From contig NZ_JANYGJ010000058.1 of NCBI RefSeq assembly GCF_025362455.1, positions 1 through 22,393 on the forward strand: DNA of 22,393 nt, read 5' to 3'. The position numbers and the translations under genes are program-made. The notes beneath the pieces were generated by a model. It did not search any database and had not been told where the DNA came from. It saw only the letters and a list, made by a program, of their open reading frames with translations. Source of the DNA: Deinococcus sp. GTDB lineage: Bacteria; Deinococcota; Deinococci; Deinococcales; Deinococcaceae. Below, piece after piece: positions 13,843 through 21,906 of the stretch (its first letter is position 1; the number at the start of each line of letters is the position of its first letter).

Positions 13843-14076
13843 ATGAATATTCCTGACGCCTGGATCGCTGACCTGCAACTCGTGGACGGTCGCATTCATA
13901 TGGAGCTGCGGTTGTCGGACCGGCTGCCGGAGACCGGGACGCTGCTCATTACCGAGAGGTACGGCACCTGGGAGGTACTTCGGGTGCTGAGACAGTCCAC
14001 GACCACTGAAGTGACCGAGCTGCTGGTCCGTCTGGTTGAAATTGCAGGGGTCGAGCGGGAAAAGCCTCAGGCATGA
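13843..14076 (+). CDS. Small hypothetical protein
   Basis: The product is 77 residues, beginning MNIPDAWIADLQLVDGRIHM and ending EREKPQA. It is acidic, rich in Leu, Val and Thr, with alternating hydrophobic positions that suggest beta strands followed by a helix (TEVTELLVRLVEIAG). Codon use is GC-rich and gene-like. I do not recognise a family. ATG 13843 is preferred over TTG 13819, which overlaps the upstream inverted repeat; neither has a clear Shine-Dalgarno sequence, and a GATAAT-like box at 13821-13826 would give a very short leader. It follows phnM by 67 bp and converges on the ATPase gene with a 24-bp gap, so it could be the operon's last gene or independent. Confidence 0.55.
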   Translation: MNIPDAWIADLQLVDGRIHMELRLSDRLPETGTLLITERYGTWEVLRVLRQSTTTEVTELLVRLVEIAGVEREKPQA

Positions 14077-14100
14077 GCACCCGGCGAGGACGCTAGGTCT

Positions 14101-15186
14101 TCAGGCGCTGACCGTCTCGCGGATGACGTGGATAGCCCCACTGGGCACGTGCAGGTGCGTTTCTTCGCCCAGCGCCAGCGCCTCGGCCTGAGCGCCTTGG
14201 AGATCGATTTCAAACTCGTGCGTCCCGGCCCCGACACTGACGCGGGTGACGGCCCCCAGGAAGCGCTTCTGGCGAATCTGGACGGGGATGCTGCCGGGAG
14301 CCTGAGTGCCCAGCCGCAACTCTTCGGGGCGCAGATAGAGCCGCACCGCCTCGCCCCGCGAAAAGCCGCCGAGCGGACGCCCCACCCCCAGCGGCGCATT
14401 CAGCCCGGCGACCTGCACCAGCCCGGCCTGGGCATCAACGACCTGGCCGGAGAGCCCACTCGAACGGCCAATGAATTCGGCGACAAATGGAGTGGCCGGG
14501 CGGCGGTAGATCTCGGCGGGCGGCCCCACCTGGGCGACGCGGCCCTGGTTGAGCACCACCACCCGGTCTGAGATCGCCAGCGCCTCCTCCTGGTCGTGGG
14601 TGACGAACAGGGTGGTGGTGCCGGTCTGCTGCTGGACCCGGCGAATCTCGTCGCGCAGGTTGAGGCGCACCTGGGCGTCGAGGGCCGAGAGCGGCTCGTC
14701 GAGGAGCAGCACGCTGGGCCGAATCGCCAGCGCCCGCGCCAGAGCGACCCGTTGCTGCTGACCGCCGGAGAGCTGCGCCGGATAGCGGCCCTGGAATTCG
14801 CCCAGGCCAATCAGGGCGAACAGCTCGTCCACCCGCTGCTTTTTCTCGGCGCTGCCCAGCCGCCGCACGTCCAGCCCGAAGGCGACGTTCTCGCCCGCCG
14901 TCAGGTTGGGAAACAGACTGTACGACTGAAAGACCATGCCCATGTCACGCGTTCGGGCGGGCAGCCCGGTCAGGTCGCGCCCGCCGAGCAGCACCCGCCC
15001 GCCGTCGGGACTCAGAAAGCCCGCGACGATTCTCAGCAGGGTGGTTTTGCCGCAGCCCGACGGCCCCAGCAGCGTGACCAGCTCACCCGGCGAGACGATC
15101 AGCTCCAGGGGATGCAGGGCGACCTGGCCCGCGTAGGTTTTGGACACGGAATCGAGGTGCAGGTGCTTGAGCTGGCTCTGTGTCAT
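14101..15186 (-). CDS. ABC transporter ATP-binding protein, PhnT/PotA-like
   Basis: The product is a 361-residue ATPase of the spermidine/iron/2-aminoethylphosphonate importer group. Walker A is GPSGCGKTT at 41-49, the Q-loop segment is MGMVFQSYSLFPN, the signature is LSGGQQQRVALARAL near 140, Walker B is VLLLDEP, the D-loop is SALD, and the H-loop is FVTHDQEEAL. The C-terminal part (from about 240) is a TOBE domain with LYLRPEELRLG. AGGAGG lies four bases before the ATG, which overlaps the upstream permease stop (ATGA). It is the last gene of a five-gene minus-strand operon. Its Pho-box-like promoter suggests a phosphorus-containing substrate, but the family alone does not fix this. Confidence 0.9.
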   Translation of the reverse strand: MTQSQLKHLHLDSVSKTYAGQVALHPLELIVSPGELVTLLGPSGCGKTTLLRIVAGFLSPDGGRVLLGGRDLTGLPARTRDMGMVFQSYSLFPNLTAGENVAFGLDVRRLGSAEKKQRVDELFALIGLGEFQGRYPAQLSGGQQQRVALARALAIRPSVLLLDEPLSALDAQVRLNLRDEIRRVQQQTGTTTLFVTHDQEEALAISDRVVVLNQGRVAQVGPPAEIYRRPATPFVAEFIGRSSGLSGQVVDAQAGLVQVAGLNAPLGVGRPLGGFSRGEAVRLYLRPEELRLGTQAPGSIPVQIRQKRFLGAVTRVSVGAGTHEFEIDLQGAQAEALALGEETHLHVPSGAIHVIRETVSA

Positions 15187-15965
15187 TTCGCCTCCTGGGT
15201 GCGGCGGGCACGCCGGGCCGCCCCCGATTCGAGGTTCAGCAGCAGGTACATGGCCCCCCAGGTCAGCAGCAGGGCGCTCAGCGCCAGCGCCGCCGAGCCG
15301 GTGGCCTTGCTGGAGGCGATGTAGGTCATGTAGACCGGAAAGGACTGGTAGAGCAGCACGTTGGCGATGGTGAATTCACCCAGACTGAGCGTCAGGATCA
15401 GCAACACCGCCCCCAGCACCGCGCCGCGCACGTTCGGCAAGATGATGCGGCGCAGCAGGGTGCCCCAGCTCGCCCCGACACTCTGAGCCGCCTCGCTGAG
15501 GGTTTGCAGGTTCAGTGAGCGCATCCCGTTGTCGAGTGCCCGGTAGGTGTAGGGAATCGCCAGCACAGTGTAGGCCGCCACCAGGTAATGCGGCGTGCCG
15601 ACGAACCACTCCGGGCCGGTGTAGAACGCCGAGATGCCGCTGACCAGCACGATGGGCGGGATGATGAACGCCACCACCGACAGGGCGCTCAGCAGAGGCC
15701 GCAGGTGGGCTGAACGCAGATTGACCCAGTAGGCCGCCGGAAAGGTGATCGCCAGCGTCAGGATGATAGTTTCCGCCGCCACCTGGCCGGTGAGCATCAG
15801 CGCGTCGGTAAAGCCGCGCTCGCGCAGGACCTCGCTGTAGGCGCTGAAGTTGTAGACATCGCCGCCCGCCCACAGCGAGTTGGCGAACAGCGAGCCCAGC
15901 GGCACGAAGAAGTACAGCGCGAACAGGCTCAGGGCGGCGCCGCTCAGGAATTTCCCCGCCCTCAT
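15183..15965 (-). CDS. ABC transporter permease, PhnV/PotC-like
   Basis: The product is a 260-residue inner-membrane permease with about six hydrophobic helices. The first begins at residue 7 (LSGAALSLFALYFFVPLGSLF). The EAA loop for ATPase contact is EAAQSVGASWGTLLRRIILP. The start at 15965 (MRAGKFLSG) is chosen because it overlaps the stop of the first permease in ATGA; the frame is open further 5', but that part is a shadow of the upstream gene. Its stop overlaps the ATPase start. Together with the preceding permease it forms the heterodimeric channel. Confidence 0.9.
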   Translation of the reverse strand: MRAGKFLSGAALSLFALYFFVPLGSLFANSLWAGGDVYNFSAYSEVLRERGFTDALMLTGQVAAETIILTLAITFPAAYWVNLRSAHLRPLLSALSVVAFIIPPIVLVSGISAFYTGPEWFVGTPHYLVAAYTVLAIPYTYRALDNGMRSLNLQTLSEAAQSVGASWGTLLRRIILPNVRGAVLGAVLLILTLSLGEFTIANVLLYQSFPVYMTYIASSKATGSAALALSALLLTWGAMYLLLNLESGAARRARRTQEAK

Positions 15966-17032
15966 GGCCGCCACCGGCTGCTCAGGCGGTCGAAATAGGT
16001 GTAGAGCGCCACCGTGATCAGCATGATGACGATGATCAGCAGCGCGATGGCCCGGCCCATCTGCGGCTCGCTGAGCACGTTGCCGGTCATCACCGCCGCG
16101 ATTTGCAGCGGCAGCAGCGCCACCGTGCCGGAGGTCAGCGCGTACGGCGTGGCGTAGGTGGCAAACGCATTGCCGAACAGCATGGTCGCGCAGGCCAATA
16201 GCGCCGGGGCGATGATCGGCAGCCCGATGCGCCGCCAGTAGACTGTCCGGCTGGCCCCCAGGTTCTCGGCGGCCTCGGCCCACTCGGCGCGCAGCCCCTC
16301 CAGCGCGGGCGCAATCAGGATCACCATCAGCGGAATCTGGAAGTACAGGTAGACCACCACCAGGCCCCAGACGTTGAACAAGCTAAAACCCGTGCGCGAC
16401 AGATCGAAGCCCGCACCCGCCAGCAAGCGGGTCACCACGCCGGTTGAGCCCAGCGTCATCAGGAAGGCCAGCGCCAGCGGGATGCCCGCGAAATTGGACG
16501 CCACGCCGGAAAAGGCCAGCAGCGGACGGCGCAGCCAGCCCGGACTGCCCGGCCCCAGGGCGAGCCAGGCCAGCAGGGCGCCGAGTACTGCGCCGATCAG
16601 CGCCGAGAAGAAACTGAGGGTCAGGGTATTCTTGAGTCCCAGCAGGTACTGGGTCTGGGTCAGGGCCTGGACATACTGGGTCGTGAAGTGGCCCGCGTCG
16701 TCCCGGAAGGCGCTGATGAGCACGGCGATGGACGGCAGCGCCATGAAGGCGATCAGGTAGGCCAGCAGCGGCCCCACGAACAGCCAGGTCAGCGGGTCGC
16801 TGCGCCACCGGGCCAGGCGGTTACGGCGCACGGTCCGGGGCGGCGTCTGACCGAATAGCTCTGATACCAGAACATCCGGGAGAAGCGCCGGATGTTCTTC
16901 CATCGCCGCCATCCGGTCGTTGCTTCTTCTCGCTCCGCTTGGATTCGTCTTCGACTCATCTGAAGTTCGTATCAGACTGGAGCTGATTCCCTCCGGCTGG
17001 AGGTCGCGGGTTAGCGGTTCGGTGTCGGTCAA
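15962..17032 (-). CDS. ABC transporter permease, PhnU/PotB-like (start uncertain)
   Basis: The product is up to 356 residues. The membrane domain starts at about residue 82 (TWLFVGPLLAYLIAFMALPSIAV), followed by about five more helices and the EAA loop EAAENLGASRTVYWRRIGLP. I chose TTG 17032 because AGGAGG lies ten bases upstream, just after the hairpin that follows the binding-protein gene. This gives a polar N-terminal extension of about 80 residues, longer than usual, and codons there (ATA, CGA, AGA, TCA) are atypical for the window. ATG 16912, ATG 16903 or GTG 16831 are alternatives with weaker ribosome sites. A strong hairpin lies in the doubtful part. The 3' end overlaps the next permease (ATGA). 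Confidence 0.8.
   Translation of the reverse strand: MTDTEPLTRDLQPEGISSSLIRTSDESKTNPSGARRSNDRMAAMEEHPALLPDVLVSELFGQTPPRTVRRNRLARWRSDPLTWLFVGPLLAYLIAFMALPSIAVLISAFRDDAGHFTTQYVQALTQTQYLLGLKNTLTLSFFSALIGAVLGALLAWLALGPGSPGWLRRPLLAFSGVASNFAGIPLALAFLMTLGSTGVVTRLLAGAGFDLSRTGFSLFNVWGLVVVYLYFQIPLMVILIAPALEGLRAEWAEAAENLGASRTVYWRRIGLPIIAPALLACATMLFGNAFATYATPYALTSGTVALLPLQIAAVMTGNVLSEPQMGRAIALLIIVIMLITVALYTYFDRLSSRWRP
16869..16898 (-). other. 11-bp perfect stem-loop in the permease 5' region
   Basis: AGAACATCCGG at 16869-16879 and CCGGATGTTCT at 16888-16898 form a perfect 11-bp stem with an 8-nt loop. It lies in the unusual N-terminal extension of the first permease and could be a regulatory RNA element if translation really begins downstream of it. 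Confidence 0.65.
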
Positions 17033-17064
17033 GGTCGGTTTCCCTCCTGAACGGAAGCGGCGAA

Positions 17065-17100
17065 TCTGGAGTAGCGGCCCGCAGGCCAGCCGACTCCAGA
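17065..17100 (-). other. Intercistronic stem-loop after the binding-protein gene
   Basis: TCTGGAGT and ACTCCAGA pair over 8 bp, and inside them CGGC pairs with GCCG across an AG bulge, giving a 12-bp stem 28 bases after the binding-protein stop. No T-run follows on the minus strand. It probably protects the upstream mRNA or causes partial termination, lowering permease expression. Confidence 0.65.
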
Positions 17101-17127
17101 CTCGCAACGAGCAAATCTACACGCCCC

Positions 17128-18201
17128 TTACTGGAGCTGCTTGGCCCAGTTGGCTTTCATGGCGTCCTGCGCCTTCTTGGTCTGGTCCGCCGTCGGGAAG
17201 CGCACCCCGGCATACACTGCCGCGTCGGGCAGGGCGTCCAGCATGGCCTTGGGAATCACGCCGCGCTTGACCATGTCGTTGAAACGCACCGGGTGGGCAA
17301 AGCCCTTGAGAAACAGCAGTTGTCCCTCGTCGGAGGCGACGTATTCCAGCCACAGCTTGGCGGCGTTGGGGTTGGGGGCGTAGGCGCTGATGGCAGTGGC
17401 GTAGTGGCCGCCCAGCACGGCGTCGCTGGGCACCACCGTGACGTAGTTGATCTTGCCCTTGAGCGCCTGACCGTAGCCGAGGTTCAGGTAATCCCAGTCG
17501 ATCACGATAGGGGCCTGGCCCGACTGGATGGCCGCCGGGGTGCCCTGCACCGGGATGTAGTTGCCCGAAGCCTTGAGCTTCTGGAAAAAGTCGATGCCCG
17601 GCTGGATGTTGTCGAGCGAGCCGCCGTTGGCAATCGCCGCCGCCCAGACCGCCGAGAAGGGTGACTGGCCGGTCAGCGGATTACCCGAAAGGGCCACCAT
17701 GCCCTTGTATTCGGGCCTGAGCAGGTCTTTGAGGGTTTTGGGGACCGTCTTGACCTTGTCGGTATTGACGCCGATGGAGACTACCCCGAAGTAGTTGCCC
17801 ATCCAGGCGCCGTCGGGGTCCTTGGCGTCCGCCGGGATGCTGGCCCAGGTGGCGGGCTTGTAAACGCTGAGCATCTTCTCGCCCTTGGCCTGGATGGCGA
17901 AGCCGGGGCCGACGTCGATCACGTCGGGACCGCGCTTCTGACCCTTCAGCGAGCGCATGGCCTGAAGCTCCTCACCGCTGGACGCCTGGGGTGAGGCGTT
18001 GGTGATCTTCAGGCCGTACTTCTTCTGGAAGCTGTCGATGATCTCGCCGTAATTGGCCCAGTCGGGCGGCAGGGCGATGGTGTTCAGGCCGGTGTCGGAC
18101 TTGGCCTTGCTGATAACGGCGGCGGGAATGGCCGTCTGGGCCAGGGCGGTGAGCGCGGCGCTGAGCAGCAGCAGGGCGGACAGAACACGGAACTTTTTCA
18201 T
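17128..18201 (-). CDS. ABC transporter solute-binding protein, PhnS/PotD-like
   Basis: The product is 357 residues with a signal peptide (MKKFRVLSALLLLSAALTALA). The mature part has the features of family-1 type binding proteins for polyamines, iron or aminoethylphosphonate: LPPDWANYGEIIDSFQKKYG near the start, RGPDVIDVGPGFA, NYFGVVSIGVNTDKV, IVIDWDYLNLGYGQAL, and LWLEYVASDEGQLLFLKGFAHPVR near the end. GGAG lies eight bases before the ATG, within the end of the epimerase gene, and ATG overlaps that gene's stop in ATGA. The Pho-box-like promoter and the neighbouring phosphoesterases suggest an organophosphate or phosphonate ligand. That is inference. Confidence 0.87.
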   Translation of the reverse strand: MKKFRVLSALLLLSAALTALAQTAIPAAVISKAKSDTGLNTIALPPDWANYGEIIDSFQKKYGLKITNASPQASSGEELQAMRSLKGQKRGPDVIDVGPGFAIQAKGEKMLSVYKPATWASIPADAKDPDGAWMGNYFGVVSIGVNTDKVKTVPKTLKDLLRPEYKGMVALSGNPLTGQSPFSAVWAAAIANGGSLDNIQPGIDFFQKLKASGNYIPVQGTPAAIQSGQAPIVIDWDYLNLGYGQALKGKINYVTVVPSDAVLGGHYATAISAYAPNPNAAKLWLEYVASDEGQLLFLKGFAHPVRFNDMVKRGVIPKAMLDALPDAAVYAGVRFPTADQTKKAQDAMKANWAKQLQ

Positions 18202-19085
18202 AAGTGGACTCCTTGGGTCAGGGCAAGATGCGGCTCTGGGTGGAGCAGGGTGCTCGGCAGCGAATCGGCCCATTGCACGGCGGCCTCCAGCTCGTCCGGA
18301 ACGACTTCCAGAATCAGGTACGGATCGGTGGTGGTCGCCCGCAGTGAGCGCAGCACGCCCGGCCAGTGGACGGTGCCCGCGCCAGGCGCCAGGTGCTCGT
18401 CGGCGCTGCCGTCGTTGTCCTGAAGGTGGACATGGCCGAGCAGCGGCGCGACCTGATGCTGGCCGGTCTGATGCTGGCCGGTCTGACTCAGCCAGCCCTG
18501 GGCACTCAGGCCGCCGCGCTGGGCATTGATGTGCGCGTGCCCGGTATCGACGCTCAGCCGCACGAGGGGGCTGTCAAACGACGCCACCAGGGCGAGGAGC
18601 GGCGTGGGGTCGCGGTCGAGAATGGTTTCGATGACCAGCGTGACGGCGGCCTCGGCAGCGCGCTCAAGCACCGGCTCCAGGGTGAGCTGGGCCAGCGCGA
18701 TCTCCTGGGCCAGCGTCTGGCGGTGCTGCGCGAGGGTATGACCCCAGAAGTAGAAGGGGCTGTGCAGCACCAGCCACCGCCCACCGACCTCCTCGGCGAA
18801 GGCCAAGCCCTGGAGATAGCGCTGCTGGGTGACGCGCCGGACCTGCGGATCGAGGGCGTCCAGATGCAGGTTCCAGAACGGTGCATGCACGCCGACGCGG
18901 CCCTTGTGGTGCTGGAGCAGGGCGGCCTGGGCCTTGGCCAGCGCCCGCCAGTCGCCGTCCAGCAATTCGGCGCTCTCGCACAGGTCCTGCAACTCGATAT
19001 CGCGCTCACCCTGCATCAGCCAGTCGGCGTAGCGCTCCAGTTGAGGCTGTTTGACCGCCAGACCCAGCCGTTTCAGATCGTTCAT
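18198..19085 (-). CDS. Sugar phosphate isomerase/epimerase-like TIM-barrel protein
   Basis: The product is a 295-residue protein of the xylose isomerase-like/AP endonuclease 2 superfamily, a divalent-metal TIM barrel. Visible metal-site strands include VGVHAPFWNLHLD, LVLHSPFYFWG, VIETILDRDP (Glu), LSVDTGHAHIN (Asp, His), HVHLQDNDGSADEHLAPGAG near 219 (His, Asp) and LILEVVP (Glu). The start is ATG 19085, with AGGAG six bases upstream; the longer frame lacks a ribosome site. A 15-bp duplication gives QTGQH twice just before HVHLQDND. It is the first gene of the transporter operon behind a Pho-box-like promoter, so it may act on the imported organophosphate. The actual reaction is unknown. Confidence 0.85.
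   Translation of the reverse strand: MNDLKRLGLAVKQPQLERYADWLMQGERDIELQDLCESAELLDGDWRALAKAQAALLQHHKGRVGVHAPFWNLHLDALDPQVRRVTQQRYLQGLAFAEEVGGRWLVLHSPFYFWGHTLAQHRQTLAQEIALAQLTLEPVLERAAEAAVTLVIETILDRDPTPLLALVASFDSPLVRLSVDTGHAHINAQRGGLSAQGWLSQTGQHQTGQHQVAPLLGHVHLQDNDGSADEHLAPGAGTVHWPGVLRSLRATTTDPYLILEVVPDELEAAVQWADSLPSTLLHPEPHLALTQGVHL
18453..18482 (-). repeat. 15-bp perfect tandem duplication in the epimerase gene
   Basis: CTGATGCTGGCCGGT occurs twice without a mismatch. On the coding strand it encodes QTGQH QTGQH in a loop before a metal-binding strand. Confidence 0.95.
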
Positions 19086-19140
19086 GGCGACTCCTGAGTG
19101 TCTTGGGAACTGTTGATGGAATGCAGCCTGTCTTCGCGTC

Positions 19141-19172
19141 AAGTTAAGGGTCGGTCGTCAGCCCCGGTTCAG
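19141..19172 (-). promoter_or_regulatory. Pho-box-like promoter of the epimerase-transporter operon
   Basis: Read on the minus strand, CTGAA at 19172-19168 is followed 11 bp later by CTGAC at 19161-19157, then exactly 10 bp, then TAACTT at 19146-19141 as a -10 box. The spacing equals that before phnC. Transcription would begin near 19134, about 50 nt before the epimerase ATG. Confidence 0.6.
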
Positions 19173-19205
19173 CTCTCGTTTGGGTCATCCCGGCGTCTGG
19201 GCTGC

Positions 19206-21764
19206 TCAATCGCCTTTCTGAACACCGCCCTCGCCCACGTCGGCGCCGAGGCTGGGCGCCGTCCGGAAGCTATTTTTCGGGGCAGGCATGGGCACGCCTC
19301 TCCCCTTGACCGCGTGCCAGATCATGTCGTTGAAGCTGGCCTCGTCTACCCGGTCTTCCTGCGAGAAGTCCATTTTGGCCGCGTCCTGCTGGCGGTAGGC
19401 GCCCAGGGCGTTCATCTGGTCGAGCGGCTGCTTGGGCACCGCCGCTGTGTAGGACGTCAGGTCGGGCGTGTCGCCAAACGCCGCGACCATCGGCGTGGCC
19501 GCCGCGTCGAACTGGGTCATCGGTGGCAGGCCCAGGATCAGTTCCATGGTCCGCAGCATGCTGACCGTGCTGTAGCTGGTGTGATCGGGCATGCCCCGCT
19601 TGTTGTAGGCGCTGACCACGTAAGCCGTCGTGCGGTGGGCGTCGATGTGGTCGGGACCGTCCTGGGCGTCGTCCTCGATCATGAAGATGGCGGTGTCCTT
19701 CCAGTACGGGCTTTGGGACACGGCCTCGACCAGTTTGCCCACCGCCAGGTCGTTGTCGGCCACATACGACGCGGGCGTGGGCGCGCCCTTGCGGGTGCCT
19801 GCCGTGTGGTCGCGGGGAAAGCGCACCACGCTCAGTTGCGGAAGCTGGCCGTCTTTGACGTAGCCGCCGAACTCGGCTTTCCAGGCGTCAAACCGCACCT
19901 GATCGCTGACGCTCATGTCGTACACCGGAAAGGTCGGGCTGAGATGACCTTTGAGCACCGGAAAGTACTGCGCCGGAACGACGTTGGGCGCCTTGCTGCC
20001 GAAATCGGCGAACTCTCCGTAACTGCGGAAGGTGATTCCGGCCTTCTGGGCGGCGTCGAACAGGTAGCCGCCGGTGGGTGCGGACGCGTCCGAGCCGCCC
20101 TCGAAGTCGTAGGGACGGCCCCGCCCGGAATAGTTGGCGGGCCAGTTTTTCTGGGTGTACTCGGTGGCGACACCGCCCATGGTCCAGTTGTGGCCGTCGG
20201 CGCTGACCTCGGCGTCGGCATAAAAATGATCGAACAGCCCGAAGGTGCTCGCCAGGGCGTGCTGATTGGGGGTCACGTCCGGCCCGAAGAGGGTCAGCGC
20301 GGGTTCGCCCTCGCCGCCCTTGACGTCGCCCAGCACCTGATCGTAGGTCCGGTTCTCCTTGATGACGTAGATGACGTGCTTGATCGGCGTCGGGTCGCCG
20401 GGGCGGCGCGGGACGGCGTGCGGGGTGGTGTCGGCGGCGGTGCGGGTCAGCACTCCCTGGGTTTCGTCGAAGCCGTTGTTTTTGACCACATTGGCGGTCA
20501 TGGTCGCCAGCTCTGAGTCACCCGGCAGCGCGATGGTCTGGATGGTCCCGCGCGCCATCGCCGCGATGTACTGCTCCTCGGGGTTGTCCTTGCCGGGAAC
20601 GGGACCTTGCGGATTGGGTCCAGCGCCCAGGCCCTTCATGTTGGTGACGAACAGCAGCGTGCCGTCACGGCTCAGGCTCAGGGTGCTGGGAAACCAGGCG
20701 GTGGGCATCAGGCCGCGCACCTTCAGGCTGGCGGTATCGACCAGGGCCACGTCGTTGTTGCCCGCATTGGCGACCAGCAGCGTCTTGCCGTCCGGCGTGA
20801 CGGTCACCGCGTTGGGCATCGAGCCGAAGGGGGCGCCCGCATACGGAGCCAGTTTGACCTCGCCGGTCACGGCGTTGCTGGCCGTGCTGATGGCGCTGAC
20901 CGTATCTGAATTGGCGTTGGCCACGTACAGCGCCTTGCCGTCCGGTGAGAGGGCCAGGCCGCTGGGATGGTCACCGACGCTGATCTTGGCTCTGACACTC
21001 AGGTCGGCGGTGCTCACCGCACTCACCGCGCGGGCGTTCCAGTGCGAGACGTAGAGGGTCTGCCCGTCGGGGGCTATCAGCAGTTGGTAGGGAAGCGTGC
21101 CGATGCCCGCCGCGCCCGCCGCCTCGCCGAACTTGAGCGTTTTGATGGCCGGGGTCGCTGCCGGGCTACCCAGATCGATGGCCGCCAGCGTATTGCCCAG
21201 GTTGAGCGCCGCGTAGAGTGTCTTGCCGTCCAGGCTAATGGCCAGGCCCGCCGGATACAGTGGGGCCTTGGCGTCGCCCAGGATCAGGCTCGGTCCCTCG
21301 CTGAGCGTCTGGGCTGCCGAATCGAAGCTGTAGACCCGCACCTTGTTGTTGCCGCCCGCGCTGGCGTACAGGCTCTTGCCGTCGGGGCTCCAGACCACGC
21401 CCACGTAGAGCGCTTCCGGCGAGTTGTAGGGAATGCTCTGCACCACCTTGCGGGTGGCGGTGTCGAACAGGGCCAGGCTCTGCACACCCTGGCCGTTGTT
21501 GCTGATGGCCAGAAAACGCCCGTCTGGACTCCGCGCCGCGCCCATCGGACGGTCCCCGATCTCGGTGTTCAGGCCGGTGGGCGTCAGGCTCCAGTGGTTG
21601 GGCGTCAGCCCCGTGCCGTTGGGTTGCGGACCGATCAGGCCGAACAGTCGGGTCTGGCTGCCCACTGCCAGGGCGCCGCCGAGCAGCAGCAGGGCGGTCA
21701 GGGGACGGATAAGGCGCTGATTGAGCTTGTGTTGGCTAAGTGGGCGCTGAACCTTGGTCTGCAT
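19206..21764 (-). CDS. Secreted beta-propeller/phosphoesterase fusion protein
   Basis: The product is 852 residues. A signal peptide or anchor spans about residues 20-36. Residues about 60-430 are YVTN/YncE-type beta-propeller repeats, with recurring blocks such as SPDGKSLYA, SLDGKTLYA, APDGQTLYV, SPDGKALYVANANSD and TPDGKTLLVANAGNND. The rest is a phosphoesterase domain (PF04185, acid phosphatase/phospholipase C-like). It has IYVIKENRTYDQVLGD near 467, FYADAEVSADGHNWTMGG, and FMIEDDAQDGPDHIDAHR near 691, which carry the expected metal-binding Glu, Asp, Asn and His residues. Such proteins hydrolyse phosphate esters outside the cell; the propeller may bind substrate or the envelope. GGAG lies before ATG 21764, and a Pho-box-like promoter lies upstream. 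Confidence 0.88.
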   Translation of the reverse strand: MQTKVQRPLSQHKLNQRLIRPLTALLLLGGALAVGSQTRLFGLIGPQPNGTGLTPNHWSLTPTGLNTEIGDRPMGAARSPDGRFLAISNNGQGVQSLALFDTATRKVVQSIPYNSPEALYVGVVWSPDGKSLYASAGGNNKVRVYSFDSAAQTLSEGPSLILGDAKAPLYPAGLAISLDGKTLYAALNLGNTLAAIDLGSPAATPAIKTLKFGEAAGAAGIGTLPYQLLIAPDGQTLYVSHWNARAVSAVSTADLSVRAKISVGDHPSGLALSPDGKALYVANANSDTVSAISTASNAVTGEVKLAPYAGAPFGSMPNAVTVTPDGKTLLVANAGNNDVALVDTASLKVRGLMPTAWFPSTLSLSRDGTLLFVTNMKGLGAGPNPQGPVPGKDNPEEQYIAAMARGTIQTIALPGDSELATMTANVVKNNGFDETQGVLTRTAADTTPHAVPRRPGDPTPIKHVIYVIKENRTYDQVLGDVKGGEGEPALTLFGPDVTPNQHALASTFGLFDHFYADAEVSADGHNWTMGGVATEYTQKNWPANYSGRGRPYDFEGGSDASAPTGGYLFDAAQKAGITFRSYGEFADFGSKAPNVVPAQYFPVLKGHLSPTFPVYDMSVSDQVRFDAWKAEFGGYVKDGQLPQLSVVRFPRDHTAGTRKGAPTPASYVADNDLAVGKLVEAVSQSPYWKDTAIFMIEDDAQDGPDHIDAHRTTAYVVSAYNKRGMPDHTSYSTVSMLRTMELILGLPPMTQFDAAATPMVAAFGDTPDLTSYTAAVPKQPLDQMNALGAYRQQDAAKMDFSQEDRVDEASFNDMIWHAVKGRGVPMPAPKNSFRTAPSLGADVGEGGVQKGD

Positions 21765-21810
21765 ACGTTCTCCGCAGGGGCCGTCTGAACGAGTGCGGCC
21801 CAACGCGGGT

Positions 21811-21842
21811 ACCCTAGTCTCAAATCTTCAGGGGAGTGTCTT
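21811..21842 (-). promoter_or_regulatory. Pho-box-like promoter of the propeller-phosphoesterase gene
   Basis: On the minus strand AAGAC (21842-21838) and CTGAA (21831-21827) are 11 bp apart, and CTGAA is followed after exactly 10 bp by TAGGGT (21816-21811). The match to the CTGAC word is weaker than before phnC, but the geometry is the same. The leader to ATG 21764 would be about 40 nt. Confidence 0.5.
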
Positions 21843-21906
21843 GCCCGAAGCTCGCTGAAGGTGGGCGTCGGCACCAGGAAGGCCGAACGAGCCTGGCTAT
21901 TCGCGC

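Noticed and set aside
15966..16283. N-terminal extension of the second permease
   Set aside because: It is a shadow of the first permease. The ATGA overlap at 15962-15965 gives a natural start.
19098..20516. 472-codon plus-strand open frame
   Set aside because: It is antisense to the propeller phosphoesterase gene, which has clear domains, a signal peptide and a ribosome site on the other strand.
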